DNA of 64,000 nt from Marivita sp. (GTDB lineage: Bacteria; Pseudomonadota; Alphaproteobacteria; Rhodobacterales; Rhodobacteraceae), in the NCBI RefSeq assembly GCF_020055675.1, contig NZ_JAIPUS010000005.1, positions 86,104-150,103 on the forward strand, read 5' to 3'. The notes under the pieces were generated by a model, which saw nothing but the letters and a program-made list of their open reading frames with translations, was not told the origin of the DNA and made no database searches. Shown here one piece after another: positions 1-8,491 of this stretch; position 1 is the first letter of the stretch; the number at the start of each line of letters is the position of its first letter. Position numbers and translations under genes: made by a program.

Positions 1-866
1 TGTTTTCGGGCAATGAAGGCGCGGACGGGCTGCGCTTTTTGCTGACGATGATGGTGATCTTTCTTCCCGTCGGGATGATCTGGGTCGCAGCACTCGCCGC
101 GCGGGCGGCCCGCATCATGCGCGAGGAAAGCGCGAGGCTGCAAACCGCGATCGACGCGATCCGCCACGCCTATATCTCTCAGAACCAGGCGGGCGGGCGG
201 GATCAGCAGCCGCATCCATCCATCGTGAAAAAGCTCGACGAGATCTCCGAGGCGCAGAAAAAGACGGAAACGGCGCTGACGATGTTCACCTCGACCCGCG
301 CCGCGCAGATCGCCGTGCAGGCGGCCGCGCCCGATCCGGCAACCGGTGATCAACCCACCTTGGCGCTTGGCACACCGGCCGACGCGTTGCAGCCGCCGTT
401 GTCCAACGCGGATTTCGTCCGCGCGCTGCATTTTCCCGAAACCGCCGAGGACCAGGAGGGTTTCAACGCTTTGCGCCGGGCGCTCAGGGATCGCCCGTCC
501 GCCCAGCTGGTCCAGGCCGCACAGGACGTTTTGACCCTGCTCAGCCAGGACGGCATCTACATGGATGATCTGCGCCCCGACATGGCCCGCCCGGAACTCT
601 GGCGCCGCTTTGCCAAAGGGGAACGCGGGCGCACCATCGCCGCGCTGGGCGGCGTGCGCGACCGCTCGTCGCTGGCCCTGGCGGCAGGCCGGATGAAACA
701 GGACCCGATCTTTCGCGATGCTGCGCACCATTTTCTCCGCCTGTTCGACAAGGGTTTTGCCAGGTTCGAGGAAACGGCCACGGATTCCGAGATCTCGGAT
801 CTCGCCGGGACCCGCACGGCGCGGGCCTTCATGCTCCTGGGCCGCGTGACCGGAACCTTCGACTGA
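1..866 (+). CDS. Membrane-anchored coiled-coil protein, 5' end missing
   Basis: The reading frame is open from base 3 to the TGA at 864, so the start lies outside the window and only the last 287 codons are visible. One hydrophobic segment (about residues 13-35 of the visible part) is followed by a basic edge and a heptad-like region (MREESARLQTAID and KKLDEISEAQKKTE), then an Ala/Pro-rich linker and a mostly helical C-terminal domain of about 160 residues. I do not recognise the family beyond a conserved hypothetical protein of Rhodobacteraceae. It converges on the molybdenum cofactor operon. Membrane anchoring with a cytoplasmic helical domain is inferred. Confidence 0.7.
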   Translation, partial: FSGNEGADGLRFLLTMMVIFLPVGMIWVAALAARAARIMREESARLQTAIDAIRHAYISQNQAGGRDQQPHPSIVKKLDEISEAQKKTETALTMFTSTRAAQIAVQAAAPDPATGDQPTLALGTPADALQPPLSNADFVRALHFPETAEDQEGFNALRRALRDRPSAQLVQAAQDVLTLLSQDGIYMDDLRPDMARPELWRRFAKGERGRTIAALGGVRDRSSLALAAGRMKQDPIFRDAAHHFLRLFDKGFARFEETATDSEISDLAGTRTARAFMLLGRVTGTFD

Positions 867-977
867 ACCCAGCTCCCCCGTGTTCGGGCGTCAAATTCCC
901 TCGGGGTCTTGCGGGCAGAGCCGCCGATTCGTTTGCGTTGCCGGAAACTCCGGATGCGCCAGCACATCCACACAAGT

Positions 978-3095
978 TCAGAAAAACGACTTGAATGGAA
1001 TATACCGGACCGGGTCCCCAGGGCGCACATGCAGGGCTTCATCGGGCAATTCGACAAGCCCCTCAGCCCAGGACAGCCCGCTGATCCGGCCGGATCCTTC
1101 GGATTTGAACGCCTCGACCTGCCCGTCCCTGATCCGCGCGCGCAGGTATTCGCGCCGCCCCGGTTTCTTGCGCTTTTCGAAACCTGCCGGAACGCGAAAC
1201 CCCTGCGGGTCCTGCCAGCCGGCCCCCGCCAGAAGACCCATCGCCGGGCGCGCAAAGATCAGCGTGCAGACCAGCGCCGCAACCGGGTTTCCAGGCAACC
1301 CGAATACCGGCTTGCCCTGCCAGAGGCCCAGCGCAAGTGGCCGCCCCGGTTTCAGCGCGATGCGCCATTCCTGCATCGCGCCGCTGTCGCGCAAAAGCGC
1401 CGAGACATGATCTTCGTCGCCGGCCGAGGCGCCGCCAGAGGTCAGGATCACATCCGCGTCCAGCGCGGCCGCATCCAACGCGCCGCGCACCGCCGCGCGA
1501 TCGTCAGGCACACGGCCCCGATCGCGTGGTTCGAACCCGAAGCCCGCACAAAGGCTCAGCAACATCGGCCGATTGGCATCAAATATCTCACCTTCGGCCG
1601 CAGTCGTCCCGGGCTCCACGATTTCATCCCCAGTGGACAGGACTGCCACACGCAATCTCGCGCGCACGGGCACGTCGCCAATCCCTACGGCCGCCGCGAG
1701 GGCGAGATCAGCAGGCGTCAGAACGCGCCCAGCGCCCAGCGCCATATCGCCCCTGATCAGGTCCTCTCCGGCCTTTCGCGTGTTCGCGCCGCGCTTCAAC
1801 GGCCCGTGAAACGCCACCTGCCCCGGGCCGGTCCGCACGTCTTCGTCGAGAACCACGGTATCCACGCCAACCGGCAGATCGGCCCCCGTCAGCACCCTTA
1901 TCGCGTGGCCCGGCGGCACCGGCGCCGCGTAGGGTGTCCCGGCCGCGGCGCGCCCTTCGACCAACGGCAAAACCTGCGGTCCATCACCAATGCCTGCCCC
2001 GGCAAAGCCATAGCCGTCCACCGCCGTGTTCGGGTGCGGCGGGTTCGACCGCTTAGCCATCATATCCCGCGCCAACACCCGCCCAGCCGCCTGCATGAGC
2101 GGCACCTGTTCGACGCCGACAACAGGGGTCAGCCGGTCGCGCAACATGGCGAGCGCGTCGTCCACCGGGGTCCAGTCGACCCCGGCGGGAAGGGCGAAGC
2201 AATCGTTGCGCAGAGGCGGTGGCCTCAGTTCATCCGCCCCGCGCGCGGCGGCGACAAGCTCTGCCTCGTGACCCGCACCAAGGATCCAAGCCTCTTCCAT
2301 CGCCTCGGGTCCGAAATTTGACAGCAACGCATCAAGGCGTGCGGCACCGATCCGGTCGAGCGCACCGGCAAGCCGCGTCACCTGCACCCGGTCTCTTATT
2401 ACGTCATCATCAACCTCCTTCACCGCAGCCTCGATCAGGCCCGGCCAGACCTCTGCGAAAACGGTCTGCGCTTGCGCTGTGTCCTCAAACGGCCAGACGG
2501 CGACCCCCTCACGTCGCCGCAACCGGGCAAGCATGGGCAGGCCCATCAGCGATTGGCTTCCCACGGTTGGATTAAAGAACAGTTGAAAACAGGAAGACGA
2601 TGCCTTGGCCGCCCGATCACACCTTCGCCGCTCGGCCACTTGATCAAAGCGGATCCCGGCCTTGCGATAGGGCAGATCGGGCCAGCCGGTCTCGGACGGC
2701 TTTCCCCAGAATGGCCCCGGACCATCGAACAGTCGGTTGAGTGTCTCGGCCACGTCGAAGCGGTTGTTCTTCCCCTCTTTGTTGTCCGTGATCCGTGCCT
2801 CAAGCCAGTCCCAGAACAACAGCGGATCGTTTGATCCGGTGACCCGGCCGACGAAACCGCTTGGATATCCAAACGGGAAATCGAAGCCGATCAGGACACG
2901 CCGACCGGCCTGTGCCTCGCTGTCGATAAACGCCTCCAGCCAGGCCTCTGCCTCGGTTCGCGCGCGGCAATAAACCGGCTCCTGCGCCACGCCGCCGGTC
3001 ACGACACCGAACCAGATCGCGTCTCGCGAGGGCCGTTTCGGCGCCCGCTTGCCCGCCGACCAATCGACAATCGCAATCGTGTCGAAGCCGGTCAA
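978..3095 (-). CDS. moeA: Fusion protein: N-terminal VDWSA-type domain plus MoeA molybdopterin molybdotransferase
   Basis: Residues from about 320 to 705 are a MoeA protein, which inserts molybdate into adenylylated molybdopterin. Visible family signatures are the PPHPNTAVDGYGF segment, the GDEIVEPG loop, TSGGASAGDEDHV and GLPGNPVAAL. The first 310 residues are not MoeA. They begin TIAIVDWSAGKR, include GFDFPFGYP, and look like an RNase H-like fold with acidic residues on the first strand; this assignment is an inference. The length of 705 residues compares with about 400 for ordinary MoeA. The start overlaps the mobB stop by ATGA, so it is the last gene of a coupled operon fdhD-mobA-mobB-moeA. 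Confidence 0.85.
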   Translation of the reverse strand: MTGFDTIAIVDWSAGKRAPKRPSRDAIWFGVVTGGVAQEPVYCRARTEAEAWLEAFIDSEAQAGRRVLIGFDFPFGYPSGFVGRVTGSNDPLLFWDWLEARITDNKEGKNNRFDVAETLNRLFDGPGPFWGKPSETGWPDLPYRKAGIRFDQVAERRRCDRAAKASSSCFQLFFNPTVGSQSLMGLPMLARLRRREGVAVWPFEDTAQAQTVFAEVWPGLIEAAVKEVDDDVIRDRVQVTRLAGALDRIGAARLDALLSNFGPEAMEEAWILGAGHEAELVAAARGADELRPPPLRNDCFALPAGVDWTPVDDALAMLRDRLTPVVGVEQVPLMQAAGRVLARDMMAKRSNPPHPNTAVDGYGFAGAGIGDGPQVLPLVEGRAAAGTPYAAPVPPGHAIRVLTGADLPVGVDTVVLDEDVRTGPGQVAFHGPLKRGANTRKAGEDLIRGDMALGAGRVLTPADLALAAAVGIGDVPVRARLRVAVLSTGDEIVEPGTTAAEGEIFDANRPMLLSLCAGFGFEPRDRGRVPDDRAAVRGALDAAALDADVILTSGGASAGDEDHVSALLRDSGAMQEWRIALKPGRPLALGLWQGKPVFGLPGNPVAALVCTLIFARPAMGLLAGAGWQDPQGFRVPAGFEKRKKPGRREYLRARIRDGQVEAFKSEGSGRISGLSWAEGLVELPDEALHVRPGDPVRYIPFKSFF

Positions 3096-3583
3096 AGCCC
3101 CACCTCGGCCAAGATGAAATCCGCAATCCCTGCCGTGTTGTTCAGATCGAACACCGGACGATCCAGATCGAGCGCGATATCGCTCGCCACGGCGCGGATC
3201 GTCGGATCACAGGGCGCGATCAAGGCATGTCCCGTCTCGGCACGATGTGCCTCGACCTTGGGATGCCGGTCGCGCTTGTAGCCTTCCACCAGCACCAGGT
3301 CGACCGGCGCCAGTTTGGCCAGCAGCGCGTCCAGCGTCGGTTCCTCTGCGTCGCGCACTTCGTGCATCAGGGCAAAGCGCTTGCGCGAAGCCAGCAGCAC
3401 TTCGGACGCGCCTGCGACGCGGTGGCGGTGGCTGTCCTTGCCGGGGTGGTCCACATCAAAACTGTGATGCGCGTGTTTGACCGTCGAGACGCTCAACCCG
3501 CGTGCCGTGATGTCGGCCACCAGCCGCTCCATCAGCCCTGTCTTGCCCGCGTTCTTCCAGCCGGTGACCCCGTAAAGCCTCAT
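3092..3583 (-). CDS. mobB: Molybdopterin-guanine dinucleotide biosynthesis adaptor MobB
   Basis: A 163-residue P-loop GTPase-like protein. The N-terminus contains a Walker A motif GWKNAGKTGL at residues 8-17 and the family motif STVKHAHHSFDVDHPGKDS near residues 33-51; LVLVEGYKRDRHPK is the Walker B region. MobB helps MobA attach GMP to molybdopterin to form the bis-MGD cofactor of the DMSO reductase and formate dehydrogenase families. It overlaps both neighbours by four bases (ATGA), which indicates translational coupling with mobA upstream and the moeA fusion downstream. Cytoplasmic; family assignment is secure. Confidence 0.93.
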   Translation of the reverse strand: MRLYGVTGWKNAGKTGLMERLVADITARGLSVSTVKHAHHSFDVDHPGKDSHRHRVAGASEVLLASRKRFALMHEVRDAEEPTLDALLAKLAPVDLVLVEGYKRDRHPKVEAHRAETGHALIAPCDPTIRAVASDIALDLDRPVFDLNNTAGIADFILAEVGL

Positions 3584-4212
3584 GCCATCGCCTTTGCCGC
3601 TTCGAGATCTTCCGGCGTATTCACGTTGAAGAACGGATCACACGTGTCAGTGAGGAACACCGCCTCGCGGCCACCGTGTTTTTCTGTCCAGACCACGACT
3701 TTCTTGATTCCCTCCTCCAGCGCCGCGCGCAGATCGGTCCGCAGGGCGACGGGCCAGAGACCGAATGTCGGGTGCCGGATCAGGCCGGACCTGCTCATCG
3801 ACTTGGTGCGTTCGGCGCCCCGTGGTGTCGCCGCAAGAACCAGCGGTTGCGCCATGCCCTCGGCCGTTTCCTCCAGATGCGCCACCAGCGTTCTGGGAAA
3901 AAACGGTGTGTCCGCTGCCACGGTAACAATGTTATCAGCGCCTTGCGTCGCCGCCCAGTCAAGCCCGGCCAGCACTCCCGCCAACGGCCCCGGTCTGCCG
4001 GCAATGCTGTCGGGCACCACTGGCAGCCCGAACATGGCAAAGCGTTCCGGATCACCATTGGCGTTGAGCGCCATCGCGCCCACCTGCGGCTGCAAGCGGT
4101 CGATGACCTGCTGTAACAGCGTCTGACCGCCGATCTCGAGCAACGCCTTGTCGCCGCCGCCCATCCGGCTCGCACGCCCACCGGCAAGGATCACCCCCAG
4201 AGACCGGGTCAT
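3580..4212 (-). CDS. mobA: Molybdenum cofactor guanylyltransferase MobA
   Basis: A 210-residue nucleotidyltransferase that transfers GMP from GTP to molybdopterin. The N-terminal signature GVILAGGRASRMGGGDKAL (residues 6-24) is the GTP-binding loop of the family, and the VAADTPFFP segment carries the metal-binding aspartate. The size is normal for MobA. It sits between fdhD and mobB with ATGA overlaps on both sides. No molybdoenzyme gene is present in this window, so the enzyme served must be encoded elsewhere; association with fdhD points to a formate dehydrogenase. Confidence 0.94.
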   Translation of the reverse strand: MTRSLGVILAGGRASRMGGGDKALLEIGGQTLLQQVIDRLQPQVGAMALNANGDPERFAMFGLPVVPDSIAGRPGPLAGVLAGLDWAATQGADNIVTVAADTPFFPRTLVAHLEETAEGMAQPLVLAATPRGAERTKSMSRSGLIRHPTFGLWPVALRTDLRAALEEGIKKVVVWTEKHGGREAVFLTDTCDPFFNVNTPEDLEAAKAMA

Positions 4213-5096
4213 TCGGCGCTCTTTCTGCGGGACTTGCGGCTCTCGTCGGGCACCGTATCCGGGTCGATGTCGCGCACAAGACGATCCTCACCAGCCAGGC
4301 AGACGAACCGCTTGCCCCGCATCCGCCCGATACAGGTCAGCCCGACCTGCCGCGCGATCTCGACCCCCCAGGCGGTGAACCCTGAGCGCGAGGCGAGCAC
4401 CGGAATGCCCATCAGCGCCGTCTTGATCACCATCTCGGAGGTCAGCCGGCCGGTGGTGTAGAGGATCTTGTCCTGCGGGCTGATGCCCTCGCGAAACATC
4501 CAACCCGCGATCTTGTCGACCGCGTTGTGACGCCCGACATCCTCCATGTAGACCAAGGGCCGATCCTGCTCACAGAGCACCGTACCGTGGATCGCCCCCG
4601 CTTCGAGGTAAAGCGACGGTGTCCTGTTGATCTTGTGTGCAAGCGCATAGAGCCAGGAGGTGCGCAGTTCGGCCTGCGGCAGCACGACATTCTCCAGGCC
4701 CTCCATCATGTCGCCGAAGACGGTTCCAACAGCACAACCGCTGGTGCGGGTTTTCTTGCGGACCTTGTCCTCATAGCTCGTCTGGCGGTCTGTCCGCACC
4801 ACGACGACCTCCAGATCGTCGTCGTAATCGACCTGCGAGACAACATCATCGGCCAGGAGCATCCCCTGATTGCGCAGGAACCCCACGGCAAGGTATTCCG
4901 GGTAATCACCGATCGTCATCGCGGTGACGATTTCCTGGCTGTTGAGATAGATCGTCAGGGGACGCTCCTCGACCACGCTGATCTCGGTCTCGGCCCCCAT
5001 GTGATCGGACCCCACGACACGGCGCGTCAGCCGGGACGCACCCGGATCGGGGGCTATTAGATAGTCGCGCAGCGCATCGTCAGGCATTGATTGCAT
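4209..5096 (-). CDS. fdhD: Formate dehydrogenase accessory sulfurtransferase FdhD
   Basis: A protein of 295 residues when started at the ATG of MQSMPDDAL; a second ATG three codons in (5087) has a better-spaced GAAGAAAG and is equally possible. FdhD passes sulfur from IscS to the molybdenum cofactor of formate dehydrogenase. Family features are VEERPLTIYLN, the GFLRNQGML region and YMEDVGRHNAVDKIAG. The Cys loop reads TSGCAVGTVFGD: the first Cys of the E. coli CxxC pair is kept, the second is Gly. First gene of the operon; divergent from azlC. Confidence 0.92.
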   Translation of the reverse strand: MQSMPDDALRDYLIAPDPGASRLTRRVVGSDHMGAETEISVVEERPLTIYLNSQEIVTAMTIGDYPEYLAVGFLRNQGMLLADDVVSQVDYDDDLEVVVVRTDRQTSYEDKVRKKTRTSGCAVGTVFGDMMEGLENVVLPQAELRTSWLYALAHKINRTPSLYLEAGAIHGTVLCEQDRPLVYMEDVGRHNAVDKIAGWMFREGISPQDKILYTTGRLTSEMVIKTALMGIPVLASRSGFTAWGVEIARQVGLTCIGRMRGKRFVCLAGEDRLVRDIDPDTVPDESRKSRRKSAE

Positions 5097-5149
5097 CTTT
5101 CTTCGTCCAAGGCTACGCCGGCTCTGTTCAAAACAGACGAGGCACAGTG

Positions 5150-5857
5150 ATGGCGGCAGGATCCGCAATGTCAAGCTACTGGCGCGGTCTTCGTGACGGG
5201 GCCCCGTTCCTCCTCGTCATCATCCCGTTTTCCATGCTATTCGGCGTTCTTGCAAACGAAGCCGGGCTACCGCTGCACGAAACACTGGGATTTTCGGTGG
5301 TCGTCATCGCCGGGGCGGCACAGTTCACCGCGCTTCAGCTTCTGAACGAGAACGCCCCGACCCTTGTGGTGATTGCTTCGGCGCTGGCGGTGAACCTCCG
5401 CATGGCGATGTATTCGGCCTCGATCACGCCGCACTTGGGGCGATTGCCGCTGTGGAAACGCGGGATCGTGGCGTATTTCCTTGTCGATCAAACCTATGCG
5501 CAAGCGGTCCTCGATTACGAAAAGACCCCGAACCAAACAACCATCGAGAAATTCGCCTATTTCATGGGTGTCATGAGCCCGATCTGCCCGCCCTGGTACG
5601 TCTTCACCGTTGTTGGTGCGCTGGTGGGTGAAACCATTCCCGAAAATCTTGGCCTGGATTTCGCGCTGCCCATTGCGTTTCTGGCGATGGTCGGCCCGAT
5701 GATGCGCACCCCGGCGCACCGGATCGCGGCGCTGGTCGCGGTGATCCTCGCGCTGGCTTTTGCGTGGCTGCCCTTCAACACGGGCCTCCTTGTGGCCGGG
5801 CTGGGCGGCATGATCGCAGGCGCACAGGCAGAAATTCGGCTGGGGAGCGCATCATGA
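5150..5857 (+). CDS. azlC: AzlC family branched-chain amino acid exporter subunit
   Basis: A 235-residue membrane protein. Start chosen at the ATG of MAAGSAMSSYW because GAGG lies eight bases upstream; the frame extends further back but would overlap fdhD. It has the typical AzlC opening (GLRDGAPFLLVIIPFSMLFGVLANEAG is split over the first two hydrophobic segments), followed by about five more hydrophobic stretches. With the small partner AzlD it exports branched-chain and related amino acids in characterised systems; the substrate here is not shown. The stop overlaps the azlD start (ATGA at 5854). Confidence 0.9.
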   Translation: MAAGSAMSSYWRGLRDGAPFLLVIIPFSMLFGVLANEAGLPLHETLGFSVVVIAGAAQFTALQLLNENAPTLVVIASALAVNLRMAMYSASITPHLGRLPLWKRGIVAYFLVDQTYAQAVLDYEKTPNQTTIEKFAYFMGVMSPICPPWYVFTVVGALVGETIPENLGLDFALPIAFLAMVGPMMRTPAHRIAALVAVILALAFAWLPFNTGLLVAGLGGMIAGAQAEIRLGSAS

Positions 5858-6177
5858 GCGGGTCTACCGAAGTCTGGGTCGTCATCGTGGCACTGGGACT
5901 GGGCAGCTTTGGCCTGCGCTTCGTTTTCCTGGGTCTGGTCGGGGATCGCGCGATGCCCGACTGGTTTTTGCGGCACCTGCGGTACACCGCGGTGGCTGTG
6001 CTGCCAGCCCTTGTTGCGCCGCTCGTGGTCTGGCCCAACGCCACGGATGGCGATCCCGACCCGGCCCGTCTTGCCGCCGCAATAGCGACCGTGTCGGTCG
6101 GGTATCTCACCAAGAACGTGATTGCGGGGATGGGCGTTGGCGCGGCCATCCTGATCGGGCTGACCGCGCTGCTCTGA
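5854..6177 (+). CDS. azlD: AzlD family transporter small subunit
   Basis: A 107-residue, four-helix membrane protein starting MSGSTEVWVVIVALG. It carries the AzlD pattern of short hydrophobic segments with LRYTAVAVLPALVAPLV in the middle and GYLTKNVIAGMGVG near the end. The start codon overlaps the azlC stop, so the two subunits are made in a coupled fashion. The stop lies six bases from the convergent stop of the lipoprotein gene. Confidence 0.9.
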   Translation: MSGSTEVWVVIVALGLGSFGLRFVFLGLVGDRAMPDWFLRHLRYTAVAVLPALVAPLVVWPNATDGDPDPARLAAAIATVSVGYLTKNVIAGMGVGAAILIGLTALL

Positions 6178-6183
6178 CCCGGA

Positions 6184-6810
6184 TCAATCGGGGTCGATAA
6201 CCATCTCGAACTTGGCGATGGCAACGGATTTGTCATCGTCGTCATTCTCGGACAACCGGGTCGTGGTCACGCCGGGCAGGTCTTCGACCTGATTCATCAG
6301 GTTTTTCGGAAACCAGGTCGACCGGATCGATTCGAACCCCGGCAATTGGCGCAAAAGTCCCGATGTGCTGACCGTGCATCGCGCCGATCCCACGCGGCCG
6401 TTGGACATGGCAAGGCTCAGCGCCTGCTCTGCCACTGCCGGTGACACCTCGATCCGCTGGATGACCACGTGATAGGTCTCCCGGGCATGGGCGCGGGCAT
6501 AGAAATCAGCGACCGACGGTGTGACACCGTAAAGCACGTCTCCCCGCTCGGGCACCGCGGAAAGGCGCACAGTACCCGCGGGATCAAAGATGACCCGCTG
6601 CGAGCCGTTGATCATCAGGCTGCTATGCGCCCCCGCCTTCGACCGGTTGTTGATCATCGTGTAAAGCGTGATCGCCGGTGGGCCATCGTGCTGATACGCC
6701 GCGCGCGCCACCGCCTCGGGCGAAGAATCCGGGCCGGAGTCGACACTTGCACCGCAGCCGATCAGACCCAGCAGGGCCAGGCCCGCAAACACACGCAAGA
6801 AAAGGGACAT
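6184..6810 (-). CDS. Predicted lipoprotein of unknown function
   Basis: A 208-residue protein with a lipoprotein signal peptide: hydrophobic residues 7-17 and a lipobox LIGC with Cys19. The mature part begins with an acidic linker, then a domain containing TLYTMINNRSKAGAHSSLMI and a second conserved part with CTVSTSGLLRQLPGF and WFPKNLMNQVEDLPGV. I do not recognise a characterised family; it appears as a conserved hypothetical in Rhodobacteraceae. It lies just downstream of the oxidase subunit IV gene in the same direction (20 bases), which suggests co-transcription. Confidence 0.8.
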   Translation of the reverse strand: MSLFLRVFAGLALLGLIGCGASVDSGPDSSPEAVARAAYQHDGPPAITLYTMINNRSKAGAHSSLMINGSQRVIFDPAGTVRLSAVPERGDVLYGVTPSVADFYARAHARETYHVVIQRIEVSPAVAEQALSLAMSNGRVGSARCTVSTSGLLRQLPGFESIRSTWFPKNLMNQVEDLPGVTTTRLSENDDDDKSVAIAKFEMVIDPD

Positions 6811-6830
6811 TTTCAGCCTTGGATCAAGGG

Positions 6831-6965
6831 TTACGCGTTGAAGATCGCGAGGAAGATCAGGATCCCGATTGACACGAGAGCAACCCGTCCCGACCAGAGG
6901 ATGAATCCGTCAAACGTCTTCTCCTGCTCCGTTGTGTCCATCGAACCGTGCTTGTGTTCAGCCAT
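6831..6965 (-). CDS. aa3-type cytochrome c oxidase subunit IV (44 residues)
   Basis: A very short gene. The product starts MAEHKHGSMDTTEQEKTFDG and continues with a single transmembrane helix (about residues 21-42, FILWSGRVALVSIG and onward) ending IFNA. This is the layout of the bacterial aa3 oxidase subunit IV, a one-helix protein that packs against the oxidase core. A good ribosome site AAGGGA lies eight bases before the ATG. It precedes the lipoprotein gene. The catalytic oxidase subunits are not in this window. Confidence 0.88.
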   Translation of the reverse strand: MAEHKHGSMDTTEQEKTFDGFILWSGRVALVSIGILIFLAIFNA

Positions 6966-7324
6966 TTGAGACATCCCTTGCAAATGTTTTCCAGTCGCTA
7001 CCCGATTTGCCCGACCCTGTCACCCTTGCCAAGCGCGCAGTGTGTCGCGGCCCGGTCGAAAATGCCGCTGCACGTCCAACTGCCCGAGCACGTCGCACAA
7101 AAAGCCGGGACCGGTTTGCGCACCCAGTGGGAGACTTCACACCAGATTGAAGACAGTCGCGAGACGGCAAATGAGCGCGACACGTTAACAACAGGTTAAT
7201 AGGATCGGAGTGGACCCATTGTTTCGCGCGCGAAACAGTTTGAGCCGGTTCCGCTCTTGGCGAACAAACCATCCGGGGGACGGGGCGAGACGAAAACGGG
7301 CAGAGCCCAAGGGGTGTTGCTGAT
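6966..7324. other. Intergenic region of about 360 bases with an 18-base palindrome
   Basis: No convincing reading frame on either strand. It lies between the end of rmuC and the start of the oxidase subunit IV gene, both leftward, so it should hold the promoter of the latter. The notable element is a perfect 18-base palindrome at 7220-7237. The stretch at 7186-7202 (GTTAACAACAGGTTAAT) is AT-richer than its surroundings. Confidence 0.5.
7220..7237. promoter_or_regulatory. Perfect 18-base palindrome, possible operator
   Basis: The sequence TGTTTCGCGCGCGAAACA is its own reverse complement. It has no loop, so it is more like a protein-binding site than a terminator. It is about 255 bases upstream of the oxidase subunit IV start and about 90 bases past the rmuC stop. 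The binding protein is unknown. Confidence 0.4.
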
Positions 7325-8491
7325 CTATTCCCCCGAAGGTTTGGCCAGTGGCACGACTGCGGCTGCCCCCTCGTTGGACAATTCCTCAAAGTCGAAATTG
7401 TCCAGCCGCCGGGCCCGACGTCCGGCCTTGTCAGCGCTGATCTTGATATCCGCGATATCCTTGGCCGCCTGACCGAAATGTCGGTCCAGGTTCTCCACAC
7501 GGTTGCCCAGCCGGTCCACATCGGCATAGAGCAGTCCCAGTTCCTTGCGGATGGCCCCGGCCTGTTCCTGCATCCGCGCATCCTTGAGAATCGCGCGCAT
7601 CGTGTTCAAGGTTGCCATGCAGGTGGTCGGCGACACGATCCAGACCCGCGCCGCGAACCCGTCGCGCACCACTTCGGGAAAATTCGCGTGCAATTCGGCA
7701 TAGACTGCCTCGGAGGGCAGGAAAAGCAGCGCCCCGTCAGCGGTTTCACCTTCGATGATGTATTTCTCCGAAATATCCTTGATGTGCTTTCGCAGCGAAA
7801 GCCGTAGCTGCTGCGCCGCACGGTTCAACTGGTCCTGCGTTTCGGCCTTGCGAAGCAGTTCATAGGCTTCCAGGGGAAACTTGCTGTCGATCGCGATCGG
7901 CCCCGGCGGGTTGGGCAGATGGATCAGGCAATCCGCGCGCTTGCCGTTCGACAACGTCGCTTGCATCGTGAAACTGTCACTCGGCAAAGCCTTGCTGACG
8001 ATATCGGTGAGCTGGATTTCCCCGAACGCCCCGCGCGTCTGCTTGTTCGACAGGATGTCCTGAAGCGACAGCACGTCGCCCGACAGCTTGGTGATATTCT
8101 CCTGCGCCTTGTCGATGCTCTTGAGCCTTTGCTGCAATTCCCCGAGCGACTGCGCCGTGTTGCGCGCGGAGCCGTGCAGGTTCTCGTTCATCTGGCTTTG
8201 CACCTGCGCAAGCCGCCGCTCCATCAATTGCATCATCGCGGTCTGGCTCTGTGTCTGCGCTTCGGAGACATGGGTCAGCCCGCCCGACAGCCGCTCCTGT
8301 CCGTCGCTGAGGTTCTGCACCCGCTGTCCCACCTGCGCCAACTGGTAAACCAGCGGCTCACTGAGTTTCGCCGCGCGACGGGCCGAGTGCAGCGACAACA
8401 GGAGCAAGACCAACACCAGCCCACCGAGCGCCAGCGCCAGGAGCGTTACGGGATCGCCGAGATCCAATGTGAGATCACCGATCTGCATCAT
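7325..8491 (-). CDS. rmuC: DNA recombination protein RmuC homolog
   Basis: A 388-residue protein. Start placed at the ATG overlapping the mutL stop (ATGATG at 8486-8491). Architecture: one N-terminal transmembrane helix (about residues 13-38), a long coiled coil (about 45-160), then the RmuC nuclease-like domain with RGAFGEIQL, KRADCLIHLPN, IDSKFPLEAYE and AALLFLPSEA-type segments (here GALLFLPSEAVYAELHA). RmuC limits rearrangements at inverted repeats in E. coli; the enzymatic activity is predicted. Coupling to mutL suggests a joint DNA-maintenance role. Confidence 0.92.
   Translation of the reverse strand: MMQIGDLTLDLGDPVTLLALALGGLVLVLLLLSLHSARRAAKLSEPLVYQLAQVGQRVQNLSDGQERLSGGLTHVSEAQTQSQTAMMQLMERRLAQVQSQMNENLHGSARNTAQSLGELQQRLKSIDKAQENITKLSGDVLSLQDILSNKQTRGAFGEIQLTDIVSKALPSDSFTMQATLSNGKRADCLIHLPNPPGPIAIDSKFPLEAYELLRKAETQDQLNRAAQQLRLSLRKHIKDISEKYIIEGETADGALLFLPSEAVYAELHANFPEVVRDGFAARVWIVSPTTCMATLNTMRAILKDARMQEQAGAIRKELGLLYADVDRLGNRVENLDRHFGQAAKDIADIKISADKAGRRARRLDNFDFEELSNEGAAAVVPLAKPSGE

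Noticed and set aside
909..2321. 470-residue rightward reading frame
   Set aside because: Antisense to the moeA fusion gene, Arg/Pro-rich, no family.
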